64,000 bases of DNA from Aliisedimentitalea scapharcae (GTDB lineage: Bacteria > Pseudomonadota > Alphaproteobacteria > Rhodobacterales > Rhodobacteraceae): the NCBI RefSeq assembly GCF_045277565.1, contig NZ_CP123584.1, positions 3,410,001 through 3,474,000 on the forward strand, given 5' to 3'. A program made the position numbers and the translations under genes. The notes beneath the pieces were generated by a model, which was given only the letters and a program-made list of their open reading frames with translations, had not been told where the DNA came from and searched no databases. Each line of letters opens with the position of its first letter. Within the stretch, counting starts at the first letter, position 1. Positions 24,349 to 33,337 of the stretch are shown here, in pieces.

Positions 24349-25809
24349 TCAGAACGCCGCTTCCACGTCGCCCATGCGCACATAGACCGATTTGACCTGA
24401 CTAAAGTGCTTGATCGCTTCCTTGGAATTCTCGCGTCCCACACCAGATGCCTTGACCCCGCCAAACGGTGCCTCGACCGGCGCGTCGTTGTAGGAGTTGA
24501 TGAAACAGCTGCCTGCCTCGAGCTTGCCGATCACGCGATGCGCGCGGGTAAAGTCCTTGGTAAACACACCTGCCGACAGGCCGAACTCGGTGTCATTGGC
24601 ACGTGCGATCACCTCTTCTTCGGTGTCGAAATCCAGCACCGACATGACGGGGCCAAAGATCTCTTCGCGGGCAATGGTCATCTCGTCTGTGACATCCGCA
24701 AAAACGGTGGGCTCCAGGAACCAGCCCGGCATGTCGGCGCGATTGCCGCCACAGATCAGACGCGCGCCCTCATCCTTGCCCTTTTCGATATACCCCTGAA
24801 CGATCTGCATCTGGTTCTCGGTCACCATCGGACCGAAATTGGTCGCCTCATCCATCGGATCGCCCAGAACCGCGCCCTGACGCACCCTTTCGGCCAGACG
24901 GGTCAGGAATTTTTCCTTGATGCCCTTTTGCACGAACACGCGGGTGCCGTTGGAACAGACCTGGCCCGAGGAATAGAAGTTGCCGTTGATCGCGCCGCCC
25001 ACGGCGTTTTCAACGTCGGCGTCGTCAAAGATGATCAATGGCGATTTGCCGCCCAGTTCCATGGTGACATGTTTCATGCCGGCGGCCGCGGCGGCATAGA
25101 CCTTTTTGCCTGTTGGCACAGATCCGGTGAGCGACACCTTTTCGACACGCGGATCGGTGACCAGCGCGCCGCCCACTTCGCCCATGCCCTGAACGACGTT
25201 ATAGGCGCCCGCTGGCAACCCGGCCTCGTGCAGGATCTCGGCCACTTTCAGCGCGCACAACGGTGTGGTTTCCGACGGTTTGAACACCATCGTGTTGCCA
25301 CAGGCCAACGCCGGTGCGCCCTTCCAGCAGGCGATCTGGGTCGGGTAGTTCCACGCCCCGATCCCGACACACAGACCCAGCGGCTCGCGCACCGTATAGA
25401 CCCAATCCTGGCCCATCTGGATGTGTTCGCCCGTGAGGCTCCCGGCCAACCCACCGAAATATTCCAACGCATCCGCACCGGATGTCGCATCCGCCACCAA
25501 GGTCTCCTGCAGCGGTTTGCCAGTGTCATAGGTTTCCAGCACCGACAGGTCATGATTGCGTTCGCGCAGCAAATCGGCGGCGCGGCGCAGGACGCGCCCA
25601 CGTTCGGTGCCGGTCATCGCCGCCCATTCGGCCTGTGCCGCCTGCGCCGTGGTCAGCGCCATTTCCACGATTGCTGGCGTCGCTGCATACACCGTTGCGA
25701 TCTGTTCGCCGGTGGCGGCATAGATCACCGGGATCGGTGTGCCATTGGTGTCTTCGACATATTCACCGCCAATAAAGTGGCTGGCGATGGGTTGGGCCGG
25801 ATGGGTCAT
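24349..25809 (-). CDS. betB: Betaine aldehyde dehydrogenase
   Basis: This NAD(P)+-dependent aldehyde dehydrogenase (486 residues) oxidises betaine aldehyde to glycine betaine. Catalytic Glu lies in VTMELGGKSP, the cofactor loop in SLTGSVPTGKK, and the nucleophile Cys in SSGQVCSNGTRVFV. The EYFGGLAGSLTGEHI segment is typical of BetB. It is 24 bases downstream of betC in the same operon. Product betaine is used as compatible solute or, in roseobacters, catabolised by demethylation. Confidence 0.93.
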   Translation of the reverse strand: MTHPAQPIASHFIGGEYVEDTNGTPIPVIYAATGEQIATVYAATPAIVEMALTTAQAAQAEWAAMTGTERGRVLRRAADLLRERNHDLSVLETYDTGKPLQETLVADATSGADALEYFGGLAGSLTGEHIQMGQDWVYTVREPLGLCVGIGAWNYPTQIACWKGAPALACGNTMVFKPSETTPLCALKVAEILHEAGLPAGAYNVVQGMGEVGGALVTDPRVEKVSLTGSVPTGKKVYAAAAAGMKHVTMELGGKSPLIIFDDADVENAVGGAINGNFYSSGQVCSNGTRVFVQKGIKEKFLTRLAERVRQGAVLGDPMDEATNFGPMVTENQMQIVQGYIEKGKDEGARLICGGNRADMPGWFLEPTVFADVTDEMTIAREEIFGPVMSVLDFDTEEEVIARANDTEFGLSAGVFTKDFTRAHRVIGKLEAGSCFINSYNDAPVEAPFGGVKASGVGRENSKEAIKHFSQVKSVYVRMGDVEAAF

Positions 25810-25833
25810 TTCAGATCTTTCAACAGGTTCGTG

Positions 25834-27342
25834 TCATTCGCCCCGGGGAAAGCGTTTGCTTTCTTCCAGGTTGTCGAGGTTCATGTGGTTACGCATGTAA
25901 CGTTCAGATGCCTTTTGCAGCGGCTGGTAATCCCAGGGGTAATAGCCGCCCTGACGCAGGGCTTCGTAGACCACCCAGCGCCGGGCCTGGCTGGCGCGCA
26001 CATCGGCGTCATAGCTGTCCAGATCCCAGCGGGCCTCGGATTTCGCCTTGATGGTGGCCAATGTCCCGGCATGGGCCGGATCATCGGCCAGATTGGTCAG
26101 CTCGTGCGGGTCATCATCGAGATTGAACAGCTGGTCGGGGTCCAGCGCACAGCGGTTGTACTTCCACGGGCCATAGCGCAGCGACACCAGTGGCGCATAG
26201 GACGCCTCGGCCGCGTATTCCATCGCCACAGGCGCGGTGCGGTCCACCCCATTGGCCAGCGGCACCAGGTCTTCGCCATCGGTCCAGGGCGCCAGTTCGT
26301 CCATTGACACCCCCGCCAGAACGCCCAGCGTCGGGGTCACATCCAGGGTCGAGACCGGCGTTTCGATCAGACCCGCGGGCATGTTGGGCGCTGAAATCAT
26401 CAGCGGCACCCGGGCGGAGCCTTCGTAGAAGTTCATTTTGAACCACAGGCCGCGTTCGCCCAGCATGTCACCGTGGTCGGACACGAACAGGATGATCGCC
26501 TCTTGCCGGGTGGTTTCCAGCACGTTCAGGATCTCGCCGATCTTGTCATCCAGATACGAGATATTGGCGAAATAGGCGCGGCGCGATTTGCGAATGTCGT
26601 CTTTGGTGATGTCAAAGGCGCGCCAGTCGTTGGCGTCGAAAATCCGCTGCGCGTGGGGGTCGTGATCGTCATAATCCTTTGCCGGGATCTCGGGCAACAG
26701 GTGTTCGCAATCCTCGTAAAGATCCCAGTATTTGCCGCGCGCCACATAGGGGTCATGGGGATGGGTAAAGCTGACAGTGACGCACCAGGGGCGGTCGTCC
26801 AGCCCGCGCGACAGCTCGTACAGCTTGGCGGTGGCGTTATAGGCGACCTCGTCGTCATACTCCATCTGGTTCGAGGTCTCTGCGACCCCTGCCCCGGTGA
26901 CGGACCCCATGTTGTGATACCACCAGTCGATGCGTTCGCCCGGCTTGCGATAATCCGGGGTCCAGCCGAAATCGGCCGGGTAGATGTCGGTGGTCAGACG
27001 GTCTTCGAACCCGTGCAGCTGGTCGGGGCCGACAAAATGCATCTTGCCCGACAGGCACGTGTAATAGCCCGCGCGGCGCAGGTGGTGCGCATAGGTCGGG
27101 ATGTCGCTGCGGAATTCGGCGGCGTTGTCATAGACCCCTGTGCGCGACGGCAATTGGCCCGACATGAACGACGCCCGACCCGGCGCACACAACGGCGAGG
27201 CGGTATAGGCATTGGCAAACCGGGTTGATCGCTGCGCCAGCTTTTTCAGGTTCGGGGCGTGCAGCCAATCCGCGGGACCATCCGGGAACAGGGTTCCGTT
27301 CAGCTGGTCGACCATCAGGATAAGGATATTGGGATTGCTCAT
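25834..27342 (-). CDS. betC: Choline-sulfatase
   Basis: BetC hydrolyses choline-O-sulfate to choline and sulfate. The start MSNPNILILMVDQLNG at 27342 gives 502 residues, the usual family length. The sulfatase formylglycine site is SPLCAPGRAS, with Cys 52 to be modified (CxPxR). Metal ligands appear in the N-terminal MVDQ and in LFVSDHGDMLGE. The C-terminal part has the choline-sulfatase extension (PWDYQPLQKASERYMRNHMNLD, here PWDYQPLQKASERYMRNH). Its ATG overlaps the betI stop by four bases. A formylglycine-generating enzyme must be encoded elsewhere. Confidence 0.93.
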   Translation of the reverse strand: MSNPNILILMVDQLNGTLFPDGPADWLHAPNLKKLAQRSTRFANAYTASPLCAPGRASFMSGQLPSRTGVYDNAAEFRSDIPTYAHHLRRAGYYTCLSGKMHFVGPDQLHGFEDRLTTDIYPADFGWTPDYRKPGERIDWWYHNMGSVTGAGVAETSNQMEYDDEVAYNATAKLYELSRGLDDRPWCVTVSFTHPHDPYVARGKYWDLYEDCEHLLPEIPAKDYDDHDPHAQRIFDANDWRAFDITKDDIRKSRRAYFANISYLDDKIGEILNVLETTRQEAIILFVSDHGDMLGERGLWFKMNFYEGSARVPLMISAPNMPAGLIETPVSTLDVTPTLGVLAGVSMDELAPWTDGEDLVPLANGVDRTAPVAMEYAAEASYAPLVSLRYGPWKYNRCALDPDQLFNLDDDPHELTNLADDPAHAGTLATIKAKSEARWDLDSYDADVRASQARRWVVYEALRQGGYYPWDYQPLQKASERYMRNHMNLDNLEESKRFPRGE

Positions 27343-27911
27343 TGGCCGCTCCTCCGCAGCAGTGTCAACATGGCCAGCGCTTTGGCGGCCGCCTGGTCTG
27401 CGTTCGGGCGCTCCTCCAGCGCCGCCCGCAGATAAAGTCCGTCGATAAGGGCGGCCAATGTATCGGCCGACCCGGCAGGGTCCCGCACCTGTCCGCGCAG
27501 TGCGTGGCACAGGTTGGTGCGCAATCGCGCCTGATAAATCCGCCACAGTCGCAGCGCATCCGGTTGCGACTGCACCAGCCCGTAAAAGGTCATCCAGGCA
27601 CTGATGCCTTCGGCAGTGAAACAGGATGTCTTGAAACAGGCGCGCACAATGGCGTCAGCCCGCGTGTCCGGTGTGGTCAGCGCCAGTTCTTCCAGAACTT
27701 CATCGCCAAAATCGCGCATCAGCTGGCGCATGGCCGCCAAAAAGATCTGATCCTTGCCGCCAAAATAGTGATGTGCCAACGCGCTGGACATGCCTGCCCG
27801 ATTGGCGATCTTCGTCACCGTAACATCCAGTGACCGCGCCTCTCCGATCTCGGCAATCGTGGCACGCACAATCGCCTCCCTGCGGAGCGGTTCCATTCCG
27901 ACCTTGGGCAT
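27339..27911 (-). CDS. betI: Choline-responsive repressor BetI
   Basis: This TetR-family repressor (190 residues) controls choline uptake and oxidation genes and is released by choline. The product starting MPKVGMEPLRREAIV is the canonical BetI N-terminus, so 27911 was taken as start. The helix-turn-helix is VTKIANRAGMSSALAHHYFGGKD. It is first in the betICBA operon and overlaps betC by ATGA. A dyad TTTGAACGGTCAAT stands 45 bases upstream. Confidence 0.92.
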   Translation of the reverse strand: MPKVGMEPLRREAIVRATIAEIGEARSLDVTVTKIANRAGMSSALAHHYFGGKDQIFLAAMRQLMRDFGDEVLEELALTTPDTRADAIVRACFKTSCFTAEGISAWMTFYGLVQSQPDALRLWRIYQARLRTNLCHALRGQVRDPAGSADTLAALIDGLYLRAALEERPNADQAAAKALAMLTLLRRSGQ

Positions 27912-27955
27912 CGCGGCTTCCTTCCTGTTGTCAGGAAAAAGCGTAGGAATGAGAG

Positions 27956-27969
27956 TTTGAACGGTCAAT
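27956..27969. promoter_or_regulatory. Candidate BetI operator
   Basis: TTTGAACGGTCAAT (plus strand; TTGA and TCAA arms) lies 45 bases upstream of betI. Its spacing is right for a repressor site over the betI promoter, and the TTGAcCGtTCAA form resembles BetI boxes described in other bacteria. I could not find the same dyad before the BCCT gene. Confidence 0.4.
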
Positions 27970-28010
27970 CAGGAATTCTCTTTGTGACTCAGGTTTCTGT
28001 ATCAAGGCGT

Positions 28011-28045
28011 AAAAAGCCCCGGTCTCAGGGAGGAAACCGGGGCTT
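28011..28045 (-). terminator. Terminator of the BCCT transporter gene
   Basis: Arms AAGCCCCGG (28014-28022) and CCGGGGCTT (28037-28045) with the T run on the minus strand. It lies seven bases after the transporter stop codon and upstream of the betI promoter, isolating the two transcripts. Confidence 0.85.
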
Positions 28046-28051
28046 AGGGGC

Positions 28052-29260
28052 TTAGTGCACGGTTTCGATTTTCTCGAAGTCCAGACTGCGCCCTTCGGGG
28101 GAAGAGGTGATTGCCATCACTTCTTTGCGTTTGAACAGCACGATATACGCCAGGCAGGCGATGTAGATGCCGATCACCACGGTGCCGATCCACTGGATCT
28201 GCAACCACTGGCTTTGGAATGCCAGTGTCAGGGCAAACAGCACCACGGCATTGCCCAGAACATACGGCAACGTGCCAAAGCGTTTGACGGTCAGGTTCAG
28301 GTTGTCGGTGTACAGCCGGATCAGCGAGTCAAACGAGTTGATCACAAAGATGATGCCAACGACGACCATCGAAACGTTGATCAGCAGCGTGGTTTCGATG
28401 CTGTTCAGGTGATAATAGTACAGAACCGAGAACCAGATACCCAAGGGGATCGACGGGAACACCAACAGCGCGCCCAGCACCTGCCAGGTCCGCAACCCGC
28501 CGACAAAGCGCGAGGTGAACTGTCCGATCATGATCGACCATGCAAACCACCAGAACAGGTAGAATTCGTGGTAATCGGTCAGCGGCAGGATGAATTTGTG
28601 AATATTGGCGAAATAGCCGCCAATGTTGCCCGCGGTTGACGCGAATTCACCCATGCCCATGCCCGACCAGGCCCACATGCCAAAGATCAGCGCCAGGAAC
28701 AGGATGGTTGATCCCACCGACAGAACCCGCACGTATTTGATGTCGGTCGACGAAAACGCCGCCACCAGGATCACCAGGAAGGTGATGACATAAAACGCCG
28801 GGATCACGGTTTCGCCGTCGCCCATGAAGGTCGCGTAATAGGGCAGATAGATCAGGAACAGCGCGCCGGTAAAGGCACAGGTGCCGATGATGACGATGTT
28901 GTTGATCAGCTTGACCAGCCCGATTTCGAAAAACTTCACCCGCGGTTCGATCACGCAGAAATAGAAGGTGGTCAGGAAGTAGAAGCCCCAGATCAGAAAG
29001 CCCCAGAACCCGAACTCCAGCGCCAGCGGGTTGGTAAACCCATAGGCCGGTTCAGCAGCCGTGTCCGCATACAGCGGAAAATCCCAGGCCAGCGGAAACA
29101 TGATCAGCCCCACGTCCAGACCGGATGTGAACAGGATCGCGATAAAGGTGAACAGATGCACCGGGGTCGGCCCCACATTGCGCACGTTCCACCATTTGAT
29201 CACGCAAAAGATCACCAGCGCGAACGCCATCAGGATCCCAGCGGAAATTACAGTCGTCAT
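28052..29260 (-). CDS. Short BCCT family transporter (probable choline/betaine carrier)
   Basis: The protein is 402 residues with about ten hydrophobic helices. The segment YLFWWFAWSIMIGQFTSRFVGGLRTWQ (around residues 235-260) corresponds to the BCCT signature helix and following loop, and FTSGLDVGLIMFPLAWDFPLY to the first substrate-site helix. Ordinary BCCT carriers have 500-700 residues, so this one lacks N- and C-terminal parts. It is not truncated by a frameshift: it has GGAGGG before its ATG and its own terminator. Position between two BetI-type regulators suggests choline or choline-O-sulfate uptake. Confidence 0.75.
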   Translation of the reverse strand: MTTVISAGILMAFALVIFCVIKWWNVRNVGPTPVHLFTFIAILFTSGLDVGLIMFPLAWDFPLYADTAAEPAYGFTNPLALEFGFWGFLIWGFYFLTTFYFCVIEPRVKFFEIGLVKLINNIVIIGTCAFTGALFLIYLPYYATFMGDGETVIPAFYVITFLVILVAAFSSTDIKYVRVLSVGSTILFLALIFGMWAWSGMGMGEFASTAGNIGGYFANIHKFILPLTDYHEFYLFWWFAWSIMIGQFTSRFVGGLRTWQVLGALLVFPSIPLGIWFSVLYYYHLNSIETTLLINVSMVVVGIIFVINSFDSLIRLYTDNLNLTVKRFGTLPYVLGNAVVLFALTLAFQSQWLQIQWIGTVVIGIYIACLAYIVLFKRKEVMAITSSPEGRSLDFEKIETVH

Positions 29261-29423
29261 TTAGTCCCTCCCATGTCGCGCCTTAAAAGCGCCCATTTCT
29301 GACATGGAAGCGGTTGCTAACACAGTTTATGAAATACCCAAACTATTTTTTGAATGATGGATCAGGTTTTTGTTCGGAGCAACAGGTGTTGCAACCGTCA
29401 CTCAACCAATTAAAGTCCCCCAT

Positions 29424-29999
29424 ATGGGCAGGAAACGTATTCGCGACATTCGCCACGAAGAATTTATCGAAGCTACAATCGTCGCCGTACACGCGCGAGG
29501 GTATGCTGTTGTTACCATGGCGGAAATCGCCAGGGAGGCCGGATCATCCGCCGCCTCGATCAACTATTACTTTGGCTCCAAGGAAGGTCTGATGGAGGCC
29601 ACCATGCGCCATCTGTTGCGCCTGCTGCGCAATGCTATGGCCGCTGGCTATGCCGAAGCCAAAACGCCGCGCGATCGGCTGATGGCGGTGCTGGACGCGA
29701 ATTTCTCTGATTCTCTGTTCTCGGTCGAAAAATGTTCGATCTGGATGCAGTTCTGGGCCAATGCGCCCTATTCCAGGCGCCTGTCTCGGCTGCATCGGAT
29801 CAATCGGGCCCGGGTTCGCAGCCATGTGTTGTCGGAACTGCGCACTCTGGTGCCCGAAGATCAGGTGGAAACCGCCCGGCTGGCCTTGCAAAGCTACATG
29901 GACGGGGTCTGGCTCGAGGCGGCGCAATCCGCCAAACCCGTTGATCCCGCTGCCGCACGCACCGCAGCGCACAAGGTCATGGACCTGATGTTGCGGTGA
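29424..29999 (+). CDS. Second BetI-like TetR family regulator
   Basis: The product is 191 residues, started at the ATG 29424 (MGRKRIRDIRHEEFIEA) because the only longer start is TTG. The helix-turn-helix is MAEIAREAGSSAASINYYFGSKEG, and the C-terminal half has the BetI-type pattern (FWANAPYSRRLSRLHRINRARVRSHV...). It is divergent from the BCCT gene and overlaps the downstream BenE-type gene by GTGA. It could therefore regulate either. It is clearly distinct from the true betI 1.5 kb away. Confidence 0.8.
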   Translation: MGRKRIRDIRHEEFIEATIVAVHARGYAVVTMAEIAREAGSSAASINYYFGSKEGLMEATMRHLLRLLRNAMAAGYAEAKTPRDRLMAVLDANFSDSLFSVEKCSIWMQFWANAPYSRRLSRLHRINRARVRSHVLSELRTLVPEDQVETARLALQSYMDGVWLEAAQSAKPVDPAAARTAAHKVMDLMLR

Positions 30000-31171
30000 C
30001 CGGGAACACAGCGCCCCGCTCCGGGCACCCGCCCCTGCAAACAGTTTCAACCGGCATCGTCGTGGCCATCGTCGGGTTCTTCAGCTCGTTTCCGATCCTG
30101 TTACAAGGGGTTGCCGCGATGGGGGCGACCCCCGATCAGGCCGCTTCGGCCCTGATGACGGCGGCGGTGGCCATGGGCGTGACCGGTGCTGGTCTGAGCC
30201 TGTGGAAACGCCAGCCGATCAGCGTCGCCTGGTCCACCCCTGGATCTGCGCTCCTGGCCGTCAACGCCATGCCTCAGGGCGGCTTTGCCGAGGCCGTCGG
30301 CGCCTTTCTGGTCGCCGGGCTGCTGGTGGCCGTGGCCGGGTTCTGGCGTCCTTTGGGTCGACTGACGGCAATGATCCCCGGACCGATTGCCCAATCCATG
30401 CTGGCCGGCGTGCTGCTGTCCCTGTGCATCAAACCGTTTCAGGCCCTGGCCATCTCGCCCGCCCACGCGTTGCCAGTGATTGCGGCCTGGTTCCTGGTCG
30501 GTCGCGTCAACCGGTTGTTCGCCGTGCCCGCCGCAGTTCTGGCGGCGACGGCCGTCACAATCTGGGCTGCCGGGTTTCAAATTCCTGCTCCCCCATCGGT
30601 CCTGACCGCCCCGGTCTGGGTGAGCCCCCAGTTCTCCATCCCGGCGACCCTGAGCATTGCGCTGCCGCTGTTCATCGTGACCATGGCCACGCAGAACATT
30701 CCCGGCATCGCAGTCATGCGCAGCTATGGCTATCAACCGGACTCAAGGCCGCTGTTCACAACCGTTGGCGCAGCCAGTATGGCGTCGGCACCCTTTGGTG
30801 CCCCCGCCACCTGTCTGGCGGCCATCACCGCCGCCATGTGCGCCAATCCCGATTGTCACCCGGATCCCAAACAGCGCTATTGGTCCGCCGTGGTCTGTGG
30901 CCTGTTTTACACATTGTTCGGCCTGTTTGCCGGTATCATCACCAGCTTTGCCGGGCTGGCCCCCACCGGATTACTGGGCACTTTGGCCGGTGTTGCCTTG
31001 CTCGGCGTCTTTGCCGGCTCCGCCCATGCCGCGCTCGAGGACCCGGAATACCGCGAAGCCGCCGCCATCACATTTGCCGTGACCGCCTCCGGCGTAACCA
31101 TCCTGGGGCTCAGCGGCGCGGTCTGGGGCCTGATCGCGGGTGCCATTGTCGTGATCGCGAAACGTCGCTGA
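29996..31171 (+). CDS. BenE family benzoate/H+ symporter-like transporter
   Basis: The protein is 391 residues with about 12 membrane helices. Family blocks include WSTPGSALLAVN near residue 80, QNIPGIAVMRSYGYQPDSRP near 245 and FGAPATCLAAITAAMCANPDCHPD just after. BenE belongs to the APC/NAT-type superfamily. The true substrate may be an aromatic acid but is untested, and no aromatic ring-cleavage genes are in the window. GTG start overlaps the regulator stop by four bases. Confidence 0.85.
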   Translation: MTGNTAPRSGHPPLQTVSTGIVVAIVGFFSSFPILLQGVAAMGATPDQAASALMTAAVAMGVTGAGLSLWKRQPISVAWSTPGSALLAVNAMPQGGFAEAVGAFLVAGLLVAVAGFWRPLGRLTAMIPGPIAQSMLAGVLLSLCIKPFQALAISPAHALPVIAAWFLVGRVNRLFAVPAAVLAATAVTIWAAGFQIPAPPSVLTAPVWVSPQFSIPATLSIALPLFIVTMATQNIPGIAVMRSYGYQPDSRPLFTTVGAASMASAPFGAPATCLAAITAAMCANPDCHPDPKQRYWSAVVCGLFYTLFGLFAGIITSFAGLAPTGLLGTLAGVALLGVFAGSAHAALEDPEYREAAAITFAVTASGVTILGLSGAVWGLIAGAIVVIAKRR

Positions 31172-31182
31172 CGCGCCATCCC

Positions 31183-31245
31183 CCTGCTTCTTTCTGGTCC
31201 AAATACCTCGGGGGAGCAGCCAACGGCTGCGGGGGCAGAGCCCCC
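31183..31245 (+). repeat. Dispersed structured element, copy 2
   Basis: The same core as at 7883 (CCTGCTTCTTTCTGGT then AAATACCTCGGGGG) is followed by a hairpin GCAGCC/GGCTGC (31216-31221 and 31225-31230) and a second hairpin GGGGG/CCCCC (31231-31235 and 31241-31245, loop CAGAG). The first stem shares no sequence with that of copy 1, yet both pair perfectly. It lies between the convergent BenE-type and DUF1036 genes and could end the former. Confidence 0.7.
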
Positions 31246-31253
31246 ACCACGCC

Positions 31254-32249
31254 TCAGTCCAACTTGCGAAAGTCCTGGAACAAGCCCCGCGGCAGATACA
31301 TCAGCGTCAAATCCCAATCGCCGACGTACTCAATGCCATAACAATAGCCTTCCCCGGTCTCTTCGCCCCGGGCATACAGGTACGGCCCCGCGCCCTCAAA
31401 TTCCCCACATCGTTCCTGGATCGACAGATACTCCACACCCGTGACCTGTCCGTCATAGCTGTTTTCCCGCTCGCCCCCCAGAACGGTGAATTGTTCGTTG
31501 GGGTCAGACACGGAATACCAATGCCCCTGCAAGTGATCGAGCAGCCGGTCGGCCTCGCGCCATGGGCGCGGTTCGGCCTTGGTCAGGACGACTTCGGCGG
31601 TGGTGTCAAAAATGCCGGTCAGCTCCCCTTCGACATACAGCGGTGTGCCAGGCAGCAGCGCCCTCAACAGACCAAAGACATGCGGAGGTGTGCGCATATC
31701 ATCATTGACAAAGAACTTGGTCCCGCCGCCGTGAAAGGTGCAATACGGATCGCCTTCGCCGAATATCGCCGGGCAGCTCTGAAAGGTCACATTGTCGGCA
31801 TAAGGCTCGCCATAGCTGGTCTGCCCGCCACCGGGCTCCTGGGCCGCAAAGGCATAGCCCGACAGGAAATGCGTGTGCTGTTTGGCCGTGGTGCCGGTAT
31901 CGATCTTGATGAACCGTCCGGTTTCATAGCCCCGCGCCTCACAGTTTTCGTCGCCCACGATGGTGAAGACCTCGGATTGGACACAAAACAGGATATTCTC
32001 ATCGGCGAATTCCCAGCCATCACTCCGCGCCATCATATAGTAGTAGCGGTTCTTCAGATCGGACTGGATCGGGCTGCGGCACTCTTGGGCCGGAATGTTC
32101 CACCATCCTTCCGACACCCATTGATCATCGGATTTGTACCCGATCGCCACCGCCTGCTGTTCGGATGTGTCATTGCATATTTCCAACCCGGCCCAGGCCG
32201 GACCGGACAGCACAAGACACGTAAAAGCTGCTGAAAACAAAGACCTCAT
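31254..32249 (-). CDS. DUF1036-containing secreted protein
   Basis: The product is 331 residues, starting MRSLFSAAFTCLVLSGPAWA, a Sec signal peptide. Residues about 22-125 form a DUF1036 domain with the pattern LEICNDTSEQQAVAIGYKSDDQWVSEGWW...C. The remaining 200 residues are a Cys-containing domain without recognised motif (YCTFHGGGTKFFVNDDMR, ending in DWDLTLMYLPRGLF). Probably periplasmic. No functional assignment is possible; the gene stands alone. Confidence 0.75.
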   Translation of the reverse strand: MRSLFSAAFTCLVLSGPAWAGLEICNDTSEQQAVAIGYKSDDQWVSEGWWNIPAQECRSPIQSDLKNRYYYMMARSDGWEFADENILFCVQSEVFTIVGDENCEARGYETGRFIKIDTGTTAKQHTHFLSGYAFAAQEPGGGQTSYGEPYADNVTFQSCPAIFGEGDPYCTFHGGGTKFFVNDDMRTPPHVFGLLRALLPGTPLYVEGELTGIFDTTAEVVLTKAEPRPWREADRLLDHLQGHWYSVSDPNEQFTVLGGERENSYDGQVTGVEYLSIQERCGEFEGAGPYLYARGEETGEGYCYGIEYVGDWDLTLMYLPRGLFQDFRKLD

Positions 32250-32322
32250 GCCCTGCCCCCCTGTCTCTTTTGAGGTCAGCTTATCCCCCATTGGGTTACG
32301 CTGGCAATGCTGACTGGCCGTG

Positions 32323-33228
32323 TTACAGTTTGGTCGCGGCGTCCGGCGGTGTGATTGCCCGGCGTTTCAATACCGCCTCGCGCCAGGTGATAAAGGTCAC
32401 GGCCCCCAGGATCAGCGTGCCCCCCGCAACCACCCAGACATCCACGGCCTCGTCAAACACCAACGCACCCAACGCCGTTGCCCAGACCAATTGCAGGAAG
32501 GTGACGGGCTGTGTCACGGCCACCGGAGCCGCCCGGAACGCCAGCGTCATGCTGTAGTGACCCGCCGTGGCAAAACAGGCGACACCAAACAGAATGCCCA
32601 GATCAGACCACGATGGTGGCACCCAGACGGCCCAGGCAAAGGGGGCCAGCCCGATGGTGACCCAGATCGACAGCATCGCCACCACAACCGGCGGGTTGGC
32701 TGCATCCACGGTGAATTTGGCAAGCAGATAGGAGCCACCAAACAGCACCGCAGTGACCAGCATGGCCAAATGCCCGGGAGAGATCTCGCGAAAGCCCGGG
32801 CGCAGGATGATGATCGCACCAATCAGGGCCACGGCAATCGCCGCAATCCGCCGCGCCGCCAGGGTTTCCCCGAGGAACAGGGCCGCTCCGATCGTGACAT
32901 AGACCGGCGACAGATAGTTCATGGCCGTGACTTCAGCCAACGGGATTTGGGTCATGGCAAAGAACCACAGGATCACCCCACCCGAATGAATGATACCGCG
33001 GCCAAAGAACAGCAGATGCATACGCGGGCTCAGCGCCGTATTGCGGATCGCCCCCAGCATCGGCAACAGGAACACCAGCCCCAGAAGATAGCGCAAGAAC
33101 GCAGCCTGGGCTGGCGGCACATTTGTACCAAGGTATTTTACCAAGGCGGTCACGGCGACAAAGTTCAACCCTGTCACCAACATCCAGACCACCCCCATGA
33201 CGGGGTTTGCATGCGTGTCGGGTTTCAT
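32323..33228 (-). CDS. EamA/DMT family permease
   Basis: The product is 301 residues with ten predicted membrane helices in two EamA repeats. The start MKPDTHANPVMGVVWML at 33228 was preferred over a longer frame. Features such as FLRYLLGLVFLLPML and MNYLSPVYVTIGAALFLGE are typical of the drug/metabolite transporter superfamily. It is probably an exporter of amino acids, purines or another small metabolite. Same strand as the LysE-type exporter 109 bases upstream. Confidence 0.82.
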   Translation of the reverse strand: MKPDTHANPVMGVVWMLVTGLNFVAVTALVKYLGTNVPPAQAAFLRYLLGLVFLLPMLGAIRNTALSPRMHLLFFGRGIIHSGGVILWFFAMTQIPLAEVTAMNYLSPVYVTIGAALFLGETLAARRIAAIAVALIGAIIILRPGFREISPGHLAMLVTAVLFGGSYLLAKFTVDAANPPVVVAMLSIWVTIGLAPFAWAVWVPPSWSDLGILFGVACFATAGHYSMTLAFRAAPVAVTQPVTFLQLVWATALGALVFDEAVDVWVVAGGTLILGAVTFITWREAVLKRRAITPPDAATKL

Positions 33229-33337
33229 GAGATCCCTTACACCGCCTTTGATCGGCAATGTCGAGAAGAGAAACAAGTTAACAACAGTGACCGTAGCAAA
33301 ATGTGATGTCCGTTTGCCAGGCACCGCGCCCAGTGCC

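Noticed and set aside
24406..26307. A 633-codon open frame on the plus strand
   Set aside because: It is antiparallel to betB and betC, whose motifs and operon structure are unambiguous. Long antisense frames are expected in GC-rich DNA; the translation is low-complexity and lacks domains.
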